DNA of 59,208 nt from Soonwooa sp032062245 (lineage in GTDB: Bacteria > Bacteroidota > Bacteroidia > Flavobacteriales > Weeksellaceae). Of this stretch, positions 8,601-18,500 are shown one piece after another. The notes beneath the pieces were generated by a model, which made no database searches, was not told the DNA's origin, and worked only from the letters and a program-made list of their open reading frames with translations. Positions within the stretch are counted from its first letter, which is position 1, and each line of letters begins with the position of its first letter. The position numbers and the translations under genes are program-made. The DNA lies in contig NZ_DAMBQF010000015.1 of NCBI RefSeq assembly GCF_032062245.1, positions 1-59,208 of the forward strand, in the 5' to 3' direction.

Positions 8601-9879
8601 CTAGGATATCATAAACTACAGGCTCTTTTCTGTCGATAATTCTCTTAGCAGATTTTACTGTTTTTACAATTCCTCTCTCGATTAGTTTTCTAATGATGAA
8701 TGGTTTGTAAAGCTCAGCTGCCATATCTTTTGGAAGACCACACTCGTGCAATTGTAGGCTAGGCCCAACAACAATTACCGAACGAGCAGAGTAGTCAACA
8801 CGCTTACCTAATAAATTTTGACGGAAACGACCTTGCTTACCTTTCAATGAATCTGAAAGCGATTTCAATGGTCTGTTTGATTCCGACTTAACTGCAGAAG
8901 ATTTTCTTGTGTTATCAAATAATGAATCAACCGATTCTTGAAGCATACGCTTTTCGTTTCTTAAGATAACTTCTGGGGCTTTGATCTCCAATAATCTCTT
9001 AAGACGGTTGTTTCTGATGATAACTCTTCTATAAAGGTCGTTAAGATCCGATGTTGCAAAACGTCCACCATCCAACGGAACTAATGGTCTTAATTCTGGT
9101 GGTATAACTGGAAGAACACGCATCACCATCCACTCTGGACGATTGATCATTCTTGTATTAGCACCTCTAAGGGCTTCAACAACATTTAATCTTTTTAATG
9201 CTTCAGTTCTTCTTTGCTTAGAACCTTCGTTGTGAGCTTTGTGACGAAGATCGAATGACAATGCGTCTAGGTCGATTCTCTTCAACAATTCTTCAACAGC
9301 TTCGGCACCCATTTTAGCAACGAATTTGTTAGGGTCAGAATCGTCAAGATATTGATTCTCCACAGGAAGCGTTTCTAGAACATCTAGATATTCTTCTTCT
9401 GTAAGGAATTCTTTATCCTCGAAATCTGAACCGTCTGCTTTTTTAGCAATACCTTGTTGGATCACTACATATCTTTCGTAGTAGATGATCATATCTAGCT
9501 TCTTAGAAGGAATACCTAATAAGTAACCGATTTTGTTAGGTAAAGAACGGAAATACCAAATGTGTGCAACTGGCACAACAAGTCCGATATGTCCAATTCT
9601 TTCACGTCTTACTTTTTTCTCTGTAACTTCTACACCACAACGGTCACATACGATACCCTTGTAACGGATACGTTTGTATTTTCCACAAGCACATTCGTAG
9701 TCTTTTACAGGACCAAATATTTTTTCGCAGAACAAACCATCTCTTTCTGGCTTGTGCGTACGATAGTTAATTGTTTCTGGTTTTAGAACTTCCCCTCTAG
9801 ATTCTTGAAGAATAGATTCTGGTGAAGCTAAACCGATAGTGATTTTACTAAATCTACTTGATTTATTTTTATTTGACAT
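5614..9879 (-). CDS. rpoC: RNA polymerase beta' subunit
   Basis: Full-length RpoC, 1421 residues. It forms the catalytic cleft of RNA polymerase with RpoB. The Mg-binding signature NADFDGDQM lies near residues 471-479. The N-terminal zinc site is visible as CACGKYKRIRYKG followed by CDRCG (about 63-83), and the second zinc site as CEAKKGICSKCYG (about 895-910). The trigger-loop region is seen in MAKPQKAGS and RTFHQGGTAGN. Length and domain order are as expected for Bacteroidota. It follows rpoB with a 109-bp gap containing short repeats, so the pair is very probably one transcript started at the rpoB promoter. Confidence 0.98.
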   Translation of the reverse strand: MSNKNKSSRFSKITIGLASPESILQESRGEVLKPETINYRTHKPERDGLFCEKIFGPVKDYECACGKYKRIRYKGIVCDRCGVEVTEKKVRRERIGHIGLVVPVAHIWYFRSLPNKIGYLLGIPSKKLDMIIYYERYVVIQQGIAKKADGSDFEDKEFLTEEEYLDVLETLPVENQYLDDSDPNKFVAKMGAEAVEELLKRIDLDALSFDLRHKAHNEGSKQRRTEALKRLNVVEALRGANTRMINRPEWMVMRVLPVIPPELRPLVPLDGGRFATSDLNDLYRRVIIRNNRLKRLLEIKAPEVILRNEKRMLQESVDSLFDNTRKSSAVKSESNRPLKSLSDSLKGKQGRFRQNLLGKRVDYSARSVIVVGPSLQLHECGLPKDMAAELYKPFIIRKLIERGIVKTVKSAKRIIDRKEPVVYDILENVMKGHPVLLNRAPTLHRLGIQAFQPKMIEGKAIQLHPLVTTAFNADFDGDQMAVHLPLGPEAILEAQLLMLGSQNILNPANGSPITVPSQDMVLGLYFMTKQLDSTETMKVKGEGLAFYSPEEAEIAYAEGQVSLNAKVRCKLPVKVDGELVTKLIETTVGRIIFNQIVPKQVGYIDELLTKKSLRNVIGRILADTDFPTTVKFLDDMKDLGYSNAFKGGLSFSLGDIVVPAEKKTMIASAIESVDEIKANYNMGLITDTERYNQVIDVWTNTNASLTEMIMSRMKTDQGGFNSVYMMLDSGARGSKEQIRQLSGMRGLMAKPQKAGSVGAEIIENPIIANFKEGLSILEYFISTHGARKGLADTALKTADAGYLTRRLVDVAQDVIITEEDCGTLRGTEVTPLKKNDEIVEKISERILGRVSLHDIYDPESDELIAEAGELINEALAKAIETAGIESVEVRSPLTCEAKKGICSKCYGRNLATGKMIHMGEAVGVIAAQSIGEPGTQLTLRTFHQGGTAGNISENPSIVAKRDGIVEMDEVRTITTEDEDGNTAEIVVSRSTEFRLVMDNEARTPIMVANLPYGSSLFVKPGEKVSKGTMIAKWDPYNAVIIAETAGKVEYEDIIQGVSFALEIDEQTGFEEKVISESRNKKAVPTLKVVDSKGVEQKAYNLPVGAHLMVNDGEKIKAGKVLVKIPRKSAKAGDITGGLPRVTELFEARNPSNPAVVTEIDGVVSYGKIKRGNRELVVEAKTGEIKKYLVKLSNQILVQENDFVTAGSPLSDGSVTPDDILHIKGPTAVQEYLVNEIQEVYRLQGVKIDDKHFEIIVRQMMTKVSIVDGGDTQFLEGALEHKYDFLEENNRVFGLKVVVDAGDSKDLKPGQMITARELRDENSKLKREDLALVQVREALPATATPVLQGITRAALQTKSFMSAASFQETTKVLNEAAVSGKVDYLGGLKENVIVGHRIPAGTGLKEYQNVIVGSKKEFEDIN

Positions 9880-9892
9880 TTGTTAAATTTTA

Positions 9893-9922
9893 GATTAAAA
9901 GATTAAAAGATTGAAAGATTAC
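9893..9922. repeat. Short tandem repeat in rpoB-rpoC gap
   Basis: gattaaaa, gattaaaa, gattgaaa, gatta follow one another in the gap between rpoB and rpoC. The segment attaaaagatt (9894-9904) is the inverse of aatcttttaat at 9978-9988, so the intergenic RNA could fold back on itself. The pairing is AT-only and weak. Confidence 0.35.
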
Positions 9923-9988
9923 TTTCTTTCCTTTTTATCTTGGAGATTAATTAATTTCTTTAATTTTTTAATAATTAAATCTTTTAAT

Positions 9989-12900
9989 TTACTCCTCCAA
10001 TCTTACGTCAAGTCCAAGACCTTGTAACTCGTGAAGTAATACGTTGAAAGATTCTGGAATACCTGGTTCTGGCATTGCCTCTCCTTTCGCGATCGCTTCA
10101 TACGTTTTCGCTCTACCAATCACGTCATCCGACTTAACAGTCAAGATTTCTCTAAGGATATTAGATGCACCGAATGCTTCTAATGCCCAAACCTCCATCT
10201 CTCCGAAACGCTGACCACCGAATTGCGCTTTACCTCCTAACGGCTGTTGCGTAATTAATGAGTAAGGCCCGATAGAACGTGCGTGCATCTTATCATCTAC
10301 CATGTGTCCTAACTTAAGCATGTAGATTACCCCAACTGTTGCCGGCTGTGTAAATCTCTCACCTGTACCACCATCGAATAGATAAGTGTTACCATAAGCA
10401 GGAAGTGATGCTTTGTCTGTGTATTCAGTAATCTGATCTAGCTCTGCACCATCAAAGATTGGTGTTGCGAACTTCAATCCTAACTTCTTACCAGCCCAAC
10501 CAAGAACGGTTTCGTAGATCTGACCAATGTTCATACGAGAAGGTACCCCAAGTGGATTCAATACGATATCTACTGGTGTTCCGTCTTCTAAGAATGGCAT
10601 ATCCTCTTCACGAACGATTCTTGATACGATACCTTTGTTACCGTGACGACCTGCCATCTTATCACCAACGTTTAGTTTACGTTTTTTAGCGATATAGACT
10701 TTCGCCAACTTCATGATACCTGCAGGAAGTTCGTCTCCGATAGAAAGTGCGAATTTTTCTCTATTTTTCACACCTTGGATATCGTTATACTTAATTTTAT
10801 AGTTGTGGATTAATTGTTTGATTAATTCATTCTTGTCAACATCAACTGTCCAGTCAGAACCACTAATGTTAACATAATCCTCAACGCTTGTCAATAACTT
10901 CTGAGTGAATTTAACACCTTTACCGATTACTTCTTCATCCAAGTCATTTTTAACACCTTGTGAAGTTTTTCCTGATACTAAAATGTTAAGTTTTTCGATC
11001 AAAGTATTTCTTAAATCATCGAATTTAGCTTTGTAAGTATTTTCGATTTCTTCAAGTTTGATTTTCTCTTCAGATCTTTTCTTTTTGTCTTTAATGTTTC
11101 TAGAGAACAACTTCTTGTTGATAACAACACCTCTTAAAGAAGAGTCAGCTTTCAACGAAGCATCTTTAACATCACCAGCTTTATCACCGAAGATTGCACG
11201 AAGAAGTTTTTCTTCTGGTGTTGGATCTGACTCACCTTTTGGTGTAATCTTACCAATCAAAATATCACCAGGCTTAACTTCTGCGCCGATACGGATCATT
11301 CCGTTTTCGTCAAGGTCTTTAGTAGCCTCTTCAGAAACGTTAGGGATATCTGCTGTCAATTCTTCCATACCTAATTTGGTATCACGAACTTCTAGCGAAT
11401 ACTCATCAACGTGGATTGACGTAAACCAGTCCTCACGAACTACTTTTTCGTTAATTACGATTGCATCCTCAAAGTTGTAACCCTTCCAAGGCATGAAAGC
11501 AACTACCAAGTTTCTACCCAAAGCTAATTCTCCGTTTTCAGTTGCGTAACCGTCACAAAGGACTTGACCTTTCTCAACAACGTCACCAACTCTTACGATT
11601 GGTTTCAATGTGATTGTTGTAGATTGGTTGGTTTTTCTAAACTTAGTTAAGTTATAAGTTTTAGTACCTGTATCGAAAGAAACTAGATCTTGATCTTCGC
11701 TTCTGTCATATTTAATAGTAATCTTGTTAGCATCAACATATTCTACAGTACCAGTACCTTCAGCATTGATTAAGATTCTAGAATCTCTAGCAACTTGCTT
11801 TTCTAGACCTGTACCAACGATAGGTGCTTGTGGTCTAAGTAGAGGAACGGCCTGACGCATCATGTTAGATCCCATCAACGCACGGTTCGCATCATCATGC
11901 TCCAAGAAAGGAATCAATGAAGCCGAAATACCAGAAATCTGGTTAGGTGCAACGTCGATAAGGTCAACTTGCGCGGGCTCAACAACTGGATAATCACCAT
12001 CTAGACGTGCAATAACACGATCTGTAGAGATTTCTCCATCATCCTTCATCTCAACGTTCGCTTGTGCGATTACTTTATCTTCTTCGTCTTCTGCGTTAAG
12101 GTAAATTGGCGCGCTGTCCAAATCTACTTTCCCGTTTTCTACTTGACGATAAGGTGTTTCGATGAAACCTAATTGGTTAATTTTTGCATAGATACCCAAT
12201 GAAGAGATCAAACCAATGTTTGGTCCTTCTGGCGTCTCGATTGGACAGATACGTCCGTAGTGCGTGTGGTGAACGTCACGAACCTCGAAACCTGCTCTTT
12301 CTCTTGATAAACCGCCAGGCCCTAGTGCAGAAAGTCTACGCTTGTGCGTGATTTCTGAAAGTGGGTTGGTCTGGTCCATGAACTGAGATAGCTGGTTGGT
12401 ACCAAAGAATGAATTAATAACTGATGTTAAAGTTTTAGCATTAACAAGATCTAGTGGTGTAAAGATTTCGTTATCTCTAACGTTCATTCTTTCTTTAATC
12501 GTACGAGCGATTCTTGAAAGACCAACACCGAATTGTCCTGATAATTGCTCACCAACTGTTTTAATTCTTCTGTTAGATAAGTGGTCGATATCATCAACTT
12601 CAGCTTTAGAGTTTACCAACTCGATCAAGTGTTTAACGATAGAGATAATATCTTCTTTTGTTAAAACTTGAATATCTTCAGCGATATTAAGACCTAATTT
12701 TTTATTCAATCTGTAACGACCAACTTCACCTAAAGAGTAACGTTGCTCTGAGAAGAATAATTTTTCGATAATTCCTCTAGCAGTTTCCTCATCTGGTGCA
12801 TCTGCGTTACGAAGCTGACGGTAGATATATTCTACGGCTTCTTTCTCAGAGTTAGTTGGGTCTTTCTGTAATGTATTTTGGATGATTGAGAATTCGTTAG

Positions 12901-13816
12901 AATTTTCGTTGTGGATAAGAATTGTCTTAACCCCAGATTCCAAAATAATATCAAGATGTTCTTTTTCTAGAACAGTCTCACGGTCAAGGATAATTTCATT
13001 TCTTTCAATAGAAACAACCTCACCTGTATCTTCGTCAACGAAATCCTCGAACCAAGTATTCAATACTCTCGCTGCCAAAGTTCTACCTTGTACTTTTTTA
13101 AGGTTTGCTTTGTTAACTTTAACCTCTTCTGCAAGGTCAAAAATCTGAAGAATCTCTTTATCAGACTCATAACCAATCGCTCTAAGAAGCGTTGTTAAAG
13201 GTAACTTTTTCTTACGGTCGATATACGCATACATTACGCTGTTGATATCGGTTGTAAATTCCATCCAAGATCCTTTGAAAGGGATAATTCTTGAATAATA
13301 CAACTTTGTACCATTCGCGTGGTAAGTTTGACCGAAGAATACACCTGGAGATCTGTGCAACTGTGTTACAATAACACGCTCAGCTCCATTGATGATGAAA
13401 GATCCTGAAGGCGTCATGTAAGGAACTGGCCCTAAATAAACGTCCTGAACAACCGTTTGGAAGTCCTCGTGTTCTGGATCTGTACAATACAATTTCAGTC
13501 TAGCTTTTAACGGAACGCTGTACGTCAAACCTCTCTCAACACACTCGTCGATAGAATAACGTGGCGAATCTACTAGATAGTCTAAGAATTCTAAAACGAA
13601 TTGGTTTCTAGAATCTGTAATTGGAAAATTCTCCTGGAACGTAGCATAAAGGCTCTCATTAAGACGTTGTTCAGGAAGCGTGTCTAACTGGAAAAAATCC
13701 TTGAAAGACTGGATTTGGATATCCAAAAAGTCAGGCGTTACAATCTTACCTTTCGCAGAAGAAAAGTTGATTCTTTCAGTCCCTTTGATTTTTGAATTTG
13801 CCTGTGTTTCACTCAT
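9989..13816 (-). CDS. rpoB: RNA polymerase beta subunit
   Basis: Full-length RpoB, 1275 residues. The rifampicin-binding region is unmutated by eye: QLSQFMDQTNPLSEITHKRR and the following ALGPGGLSRERAG, around residue 470-505, keep the Asp, His and Ser residues usually altered in resistance. The C-terminus holds the expected KLGHMVDDKMHARS and QQPLGGKAQFGGQRFGEMEV. The gene starts at ATG 13816. Unlike the usual arrangement it is not directly behind rplL: the nearest upstream gene is on the other strand at 14638, so it depends on the promoter at about 14139-14169, with a leader of about 320 nt. Confidence 0.98.
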   Translation of the reverse strand: MSETQANSKIKGTERINFSSAKGKIVTPDFLDIQIQSFKDFFQLDTLPEQRLNESLYATFQENFPITDSRNQFVLEFLDYLVDSPRYSIDECVERGLTYSVPLKARLKLYCTDPEHEDFQTVVQDVYLGPVPYMTPSGSFIINGAERVIVTQLHRSPGVFFGQTYHANGTKLYYSRIIPFKGSWMEFTTDINSVMYAYIDRKKKLPLTTLLRAIGYESDKEILQIFDLAEEVKVNKANLKKVQGRTLAARVLNTWFEDFVDEDTGEVVSIERNEIILDRETVLEKEHLDIILESGVKTILIHNENSNEFSIIQNTLQKDPTNSEKEAVEYIYRQLRNADAPDEETARGIIEKLFFSEQRYSLGEVGRYRLNKKLGLNIAEDIQVLTKEDIISIVKHLIELVNSKAEVDDIDHLSNRRIKTVGEQLSGQFGVGLSRIARTIKERMNVRDNEIFTPLDLVNAKTLTSVINSFFGTNQLSQFMDQTNPLSEITHKRRLSALGPGGLSRERAGFEVRDVHHTHYGRICPIETPEGPNIGLISSLGIYAKINQLGFIETPYRQVENGKVDLDSAPIYLNAEDEEDKVIAQANVEMKDDGEISTDRVIARLDGDYPVVEPAQVDLIDVAPNQISGISASLIPFLEHDDANRALMGSNMMRQAVPLLRPQAPIVGTGLEKQVARDSRILINAEGTGTVEYVDANKITIKYDRSEDQDLVSFDTGTKTYNLTKFRKTNQSTTITLKPIVRVGDVVEKGQVLCDGYATENGELALGRNLVVAFMPWKGYNFEDAIVINEKVVREDWFTSIHVDEYSLEVRDTKLGMEELTADIPNVSEEATKDLDENGMIRIGAEVKPGDILIGKITPKGESDPTPEEKLLRAIFGDKAGDVKDASLKADSSLRGVVINKKLFSRNIKDKKKRSEEKIKLEEIENTYKAKFDDLRNTLIEKLNILVSGKTSQGVKNDLDEEVIGKGVKFTQKLLTSVEDYVNISGSDWTVDVDKNELIKQLIHNYKIKYNDIQGVKNREKFALSIGDELPAGIMKLAKVYIAKKRKLNVGDKMAGRHGNKGIVSRIVREEDMPFLEDGTPVDIVLNPLGVPSRMNIGQIYETVLGWAGKKLGLKFATPIFDGAELDQITEYTDKASLPAYGNTYLFDGGTGERFTQPATVGVIYMLKLGHMVDDKMHARSIGPYSLITQQPLGGKAQFGGQRFGEMEVWALEAFGASNILREILTVKSDDVIGRAKTYEAIAKGEAMPEPGIPESFNVLLHELQGLGLDVRLEE

Positions 13817-14061
13817 AAAATTACAAGAAAAAGGTTAAAAAATATTTTGTTTATCTCAAAAATATCGAAGCAGAAGAAGAAGTCTGAAAAAGATGAAAAA
13901 CACTCGATTTTTGGGCTATCAGAATTGGTTTTAAATCTTTATCTTAGTTCTCGATTCTAATTCTAAGCAACGCTGGTATATCTTTTCACAACGTAATGCA
14001 AAATATTCTTTTCTAATTAAAATTTTGGGAAACAAATAAAAACTTACAAAAACAACAAAAT

Positions 14062-14085
14062 CCCTTGTAGCCGAAGACACAAGAG
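14062..14085 (-). promoter_or_regulatory. Hairpin with U-rich tail in the rpoB leader
   Basis: On the minus strand CTCTTGTG pairs with TACAAGGG (two G-U pairs) around a C-TTCG-G tetraloop, followed by ATTTTGTTGTTTTTG. The shape is that of an intrinsic terminator or attenuator, about 50 nt downstream of the predicted start of the rpoB transcript. Whether it stops or regulates transcription is inference. The rest of the 13817-14637 gap is AT-rich and has no open frame worth calling. Confidence 0.5.
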
Positions 14086-14138
14086 TTTTACAAAAATTGT
14101 CACTAGATAAATTTATTTTTTAAGCCCAAAATGAGGTG

Positions 14139-14169
14139 CAAAGATACAACTTTACATGCTGAATTGCAA
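14139..14169 (-). promoter_or_regulatory. rpoB promoter
   Basis: Minus-strand TATCTTTG (14146-14139) with TTG at 14169-14167, spaced by 20 bp, matches the Bacteroidota housekeeping consensus well. Predicted +1 is near 14135, giving rpoB a leader of about 320 nt. Confidence 0.75.
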
Positions 14170-14480
14170 GAAAATATTAATAAATACTTTTTTCCTGATC
14201 AACATTTAAAAGCGATAATTCCAAACCTAATTTATGTAAAAGCATCTGTTTAACAAAAACGCAACCCGTTAAAACCCTAAAGCCATTAACGAATTAACAA
14301 AAACAAGGCTTTTTATTGTAAATTAAATAATTAAAGAACAACTCTTTACACCTGCAAAATACTGTAATAAAATAAAACTCATACGAAACAGAAACTGTGA
14401 ATCAATAATACCTGATAAATATTATTTTTAATAAAATTATGCGAAGCATTGTTTTATTACTAGAAAATTTACTTTTTTTT

Positions 14481-14488
14481 TATCTTTG
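14481..14488 (+). promoter_or_regulatory. -7 box upstream of the S74 protein gene
   Basis: TATCTTTG followed by CA fits the -7 consensus; +1 would be near 14492, about 146 nt before the ATG at 14638. No well-spaced TTG is seen. The leader contains CTTGC/GCAAG (about 14540-14562) followed by eight T, a possible attenuator. Confidence 0.45.
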
Positions 14489-14637
14489 CAACAAATAACA
14501 AAATGTTTATTTCTCTTAAAAAATTTATCTTATTTAAGGCTTGCGAAATTGTCACGAAGCAAGATTTTTTTTGAAAACTAACCTACTGAATTTAAAAAAA
14601 ATATCTGATCTATAAATCAAACCAATCAACTACCTTC

Positions 14638-15450
14638 ATGAAAAAATTCTACTCAATTGTAGCAAGCATCACCTGCACGTATATATTTGCGCAAGTCGGC
14701 ATCAACACCACAACACCAAAGTCCACTCTGGAAGTGGTCGCCAAGACCAATGGTGATACCCAAGCCGAAGGACTCATTATCCCGAGATTAACGGGAGATC
14801 AAATAAAAACCATGACCGATAATCTGCAATCAGGAACCGAATCTTTAATGATTTATGCTACTTCTGCCCCTGCGGTTTCTAATGCTAAAGTTGATAAAAT
14901 TACACAAGCCGGATATTATTATTGGAACGGCAGCATTTGGGAAACTATTGGTGGACTTACATCTAATATTTATACCGCCGATGGTACAATTACCACCGCA
15001 CAAGCAGCCAGAAATGTAGAACTGAATGGCAAAAACCTTGTCTTCTCCGGTGTTGGAAGTGTTGGGATTGGCGTTGCGAATCCATCAGCAAAGCTGGATG
15101 TTGCAGGAACGGTGAAAGCCAGCGCAGTGGACTATAATTCGGATGCAAGATTAAAACAAAACATCACTCCGATTACAAATGCAGATGAAATAATATTAAA
15201 ACTAAATCCTGTTTCTTATTTCTGGAACGAGAACGGAAAAAAGAAAGGTGGAAATGCCCAGCTTCAATACGGGCTTATCGCTCAGGAAGTAGAAAAAGTA
15301 CTTCCCAATATCGTAAACAGCGATTCGGAAACCTATAAATCGGTAAACTATAACGAACTGATTCCTATTTTACTGAAAAATGCTCAGGATCAGAATATCA
15401 AAATCAAAGAATTACAAAAAGAAATAGAACTCCTGAATAAAGGAAAATAA
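14638..15450 (+). CDS. Secreted protein with S74 intramolecular chaperone domain
   Basis: 270 residues with a signal peptide (cut near IFAQ, residue 19). The middle contains a GYYYWNGSIWE segment like the C-terminal modules of nearby exported proteins. The C-terminal 105 residues match the peptidase S74 / intramolecular chaperone domain of phage tail spikes: NSDARLKQNI (candidate catalytic Ser168 and Lys173), YGLIAQEVEKVLP, VNYNELIPILL, then a coiled-coil tail. In phages this domain trimerises a fibre and cuts itself off at the Ser. The signal peptide argues for a cell-surface fibre rather than a phage gene. It lies 83 bp upstream of the 1886-residue gene in the same direction, probably one operon. 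Confidence 0.8.
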   Translation: MKKFYSIVASITCTYIFAQVGINTTTPKSTLEVVAKTNGDTQAEGLIIPRLTGDQIKTMTDNLQSGTESLMIYATSAPAVSNAKVDKITQAGYYYWNGSIWETIGGLTSNIYTADGTITTAQAARNVELNGKNLVFSGVGSVGIGVANPSAKLDVAGTVKASAVDYNSDARLKQNITPITNADEIILKLNPVSYFWNENGKKKGGNAQLQYGLIAQEVEKVLPNIVNSDSETYKSVNYNELIPILLKNAQDQNIKIKELQKEIELLNKGK

Positions 15451-15533
15451 TCCAAAATTAATTCTGTACAATCTATTTATTCAGTTGAAGATTAACTATT
15501 CTTCAATTCTTTATTTAATGTAATTCTGATCAA

Positions 15534-18500
15534 ATGAAACTAAAACTATATCTCATTTTCTTTCTGGCTCTCTGTCAACAGATCCTTGCACAAAGTGATT
15601 ACTATTGGGTTGGCGGTGCAGGATCCTGGAGTGACCTCAACCATTGGCGGATCGGCTCGTCATCGGGACCACAAGCGACTATTATTCCTTCCAAATATGA
15701 CAATGTTTTTTTTAACAACAACAGCGGTTTTACAGCTTCGGGAGTTACTTTAAACGTCTCACCTTCTGCCACCTGTAAAAACTTCATTGTAGATGATAAC
15801 TTTTCCAGTAGTATCCGTTTTTCACCAGGAAGCATATTAAACATTTATGGAAACTTAAAATGGCGAGGAAATATAGCTGCATACTATAATATAACATTTA
15901 ACCTCTATTCCGATAGCGGGAATACATTGCCTAACCTTATAGATATTACAGGAAAACTTATAGATCTGAGTTGGATTTCTACGACTTATCTCTCCTCCGT
16001 TAACTTTTTGGGAAATGGTAGTTTTAAGTTAATCAATGATTTTAACAGCAACGGCTATTTCTCTTTTAATGTAGGAGAAAGTGCATCCCTAGACTCTAAC
16101 AACAAAAATATAACTGTAGATCGCGAAATTACCTATACCTCTTCTGCGGTATCCGATTTTGGAACGTCGCAATTGAAATCACTTAGTTATAGTACAGCCG
16201 CAACTTCGACCTTTAATGCAAATGTCAATCTTACGCAAGCTTCCATCACAGCATATTCCTTAAGCTTTCCAACAACACAGAATGTAAAAAATATATCGTT
16301 CACAAAGAAAATTACGGTAGGTACTTACCTGAAAACAGAAAATATTACGGGAGTATCGAATGCCGCATTAGAAACTTCCACAGGTACGGGAGGATATGAG
16401 ATCGGAAACCTAAACATACCAACTAGCAATTCTTCTTGGACTTATATTGGAAGCAGTACACCTACCAATAATATAGCGACGCTGAAAGTGGGGACTCTGA
16501 CAATGGGAGGAGATGGTAACCGATATTTTTATGCATTACGAAATGACATTTCCAATCTTACATTAGGTAGTGGAAATAGTGCTTTTTCTACGGGGAAATA
16601 TAATATCGACAATCTTATATTGAATGGCGGGAATTACTTTATTTCGTCTGCATCTGGTGACGAATTCAAAGTAAATCAAAACCTTATTGCTAATGCTTCC
16701 TGCGCTGGTACAATTCCTAGACTTACAGGGGGCAATGTCGTCATCCCAGCAACGGCTAATGGCGGTGCAGTTATCGATTTTCCGAGATATATGTTTCAGA
16801 ACGTAAAACTTACTGGAGGAGCTTCTGTAACGGCGGCAATAGATAATGGCGGCAATACGGGGAATATCAGCTTTGTCGGCGCAGCATCCCGGACTTTTTA
16901 CCGTATTGGAGGTGGTGGCAATTGGGATGATTATGCCAAGTGGTCTTTCATTTCTGGAGGAACGTCTGCGAATTGTCTGCCAACAAGATTTGATGATGTC
17001 ATCTTTGATGAGAAATCTGGCTTTACAGCAGGTAATAATACCCTGACAGGAAGTTCTACCTCATTGGAGGTTCGTAATATGACCTGGAACAATACTCCCG
17101 GAAACCCTGTATTTAATCCTGGGTTTTCTTATGTCAATATTTACGGGAGTCTTTATTTACAAAAAGATATGACAGCTTCCAACGCAACGTTTAGCTTTTT
17201 TAAAATTAGTCCTGCAGATCCGCCGATAGACCGTTATCTGAGCTTTGAAGGGCAGAAAATTAAGACCTTATATGTAAGTGAGTTGGCAAATGACAATTTT
17301 CACTTGCAACCGGCAAGCTGGGCAGCACCTTATGATGTAGAGGTAGTGGAAGGTTTTAGCTTCAATGTAATGAACAATGGTATTTGGCAACCTGCCAATC
17401 TATATGCCAATAGTACAAAGATTAATGCAAACTCTGTTTATCTTGGAGGTAAATCTGTATTCATAGATCATACGCTCATCCGTACCCCTACGCTTTGGAT
17501 GTACACCCAGCAGCCTGTAAATGCACCAGCTTCTACACTATATATTGCAAAAGAGTACAATGGTAAAAAAGACACCTATACTCATGCTAATCATTTCTTT
17601 GGCAATCTCTATATGGAGGGTACAGCAACAGGTACTTTTTCAGCGGTAAAATCCAATTTGTTCCAGATAAATTCTGGGACAGATATTAGCATTACCGATG
17701 CAACAACTAATATATTGAATGTCAACGCTGGAAATAAAATATCTTTTACAGGAACTGATTTCGTAAAGAATTTTAATGTTAATACAGCAGTTGATTTGGT
17801 TATTAATCTACTTACTAATTTGACTGTTACCGACACCTTTTTGTATAAGCGTTTGGATTGCGATATCGTAAAATCCTTTACAGGAGCAGGAAACAGTAAT
17901 CTTATTTTAGGAAATACTATTAACGGTAATGGTTTTGTAGAGCTTAATCGTTTATCAGTTTCTTATATCCGTGCGTCCTATGTGACACCGGTTGCTGGTT
18001 CCAATCCTATTAATGCCAACAATTCTATAAATAATACAGGCAATAGCGGTGTAAATTTCACATTACCTGCTCCCAAAAACTTTTATTGGAAAGGTGGCTC
18101 TGGCAATTGGAATGATATCAATCACTGGTCTCTGGATTCTTCCCCGGCAAGAGCTACCAGCACTTGTGGGATTCCTTCGCTATACGATAATGTATTTTTT
18201 GATGAATATTCTGGAATTGCTACGGTTGGTACAACGAATGTTGAAACACAAAATCCCGTTTATGTTAATAATATGACATTTAGTGGGCTTCCAGCAACTG
18301 CAATTTTTAATATTACAAATAATAATAGTTATCAGACTTATATAAACGGTGATCTTACACTATATCCCGGATATGGAGCCGTATACAACAACAACCCTGG
18401 GTTTACCCTGATTAACAGAAATAAGCCGGCAGGCATCAACAAATCGGTGTACCCGAACGGAGCAGGTGCAAATTTAATTTTTACGGATAATGCCAACTGG

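Noticed and set aside
9562..9786. Plus-strand open frames inside rpoB and rpoC
   Set aside because: These are complements of conserved coding sequence with no start context or family resemblance.
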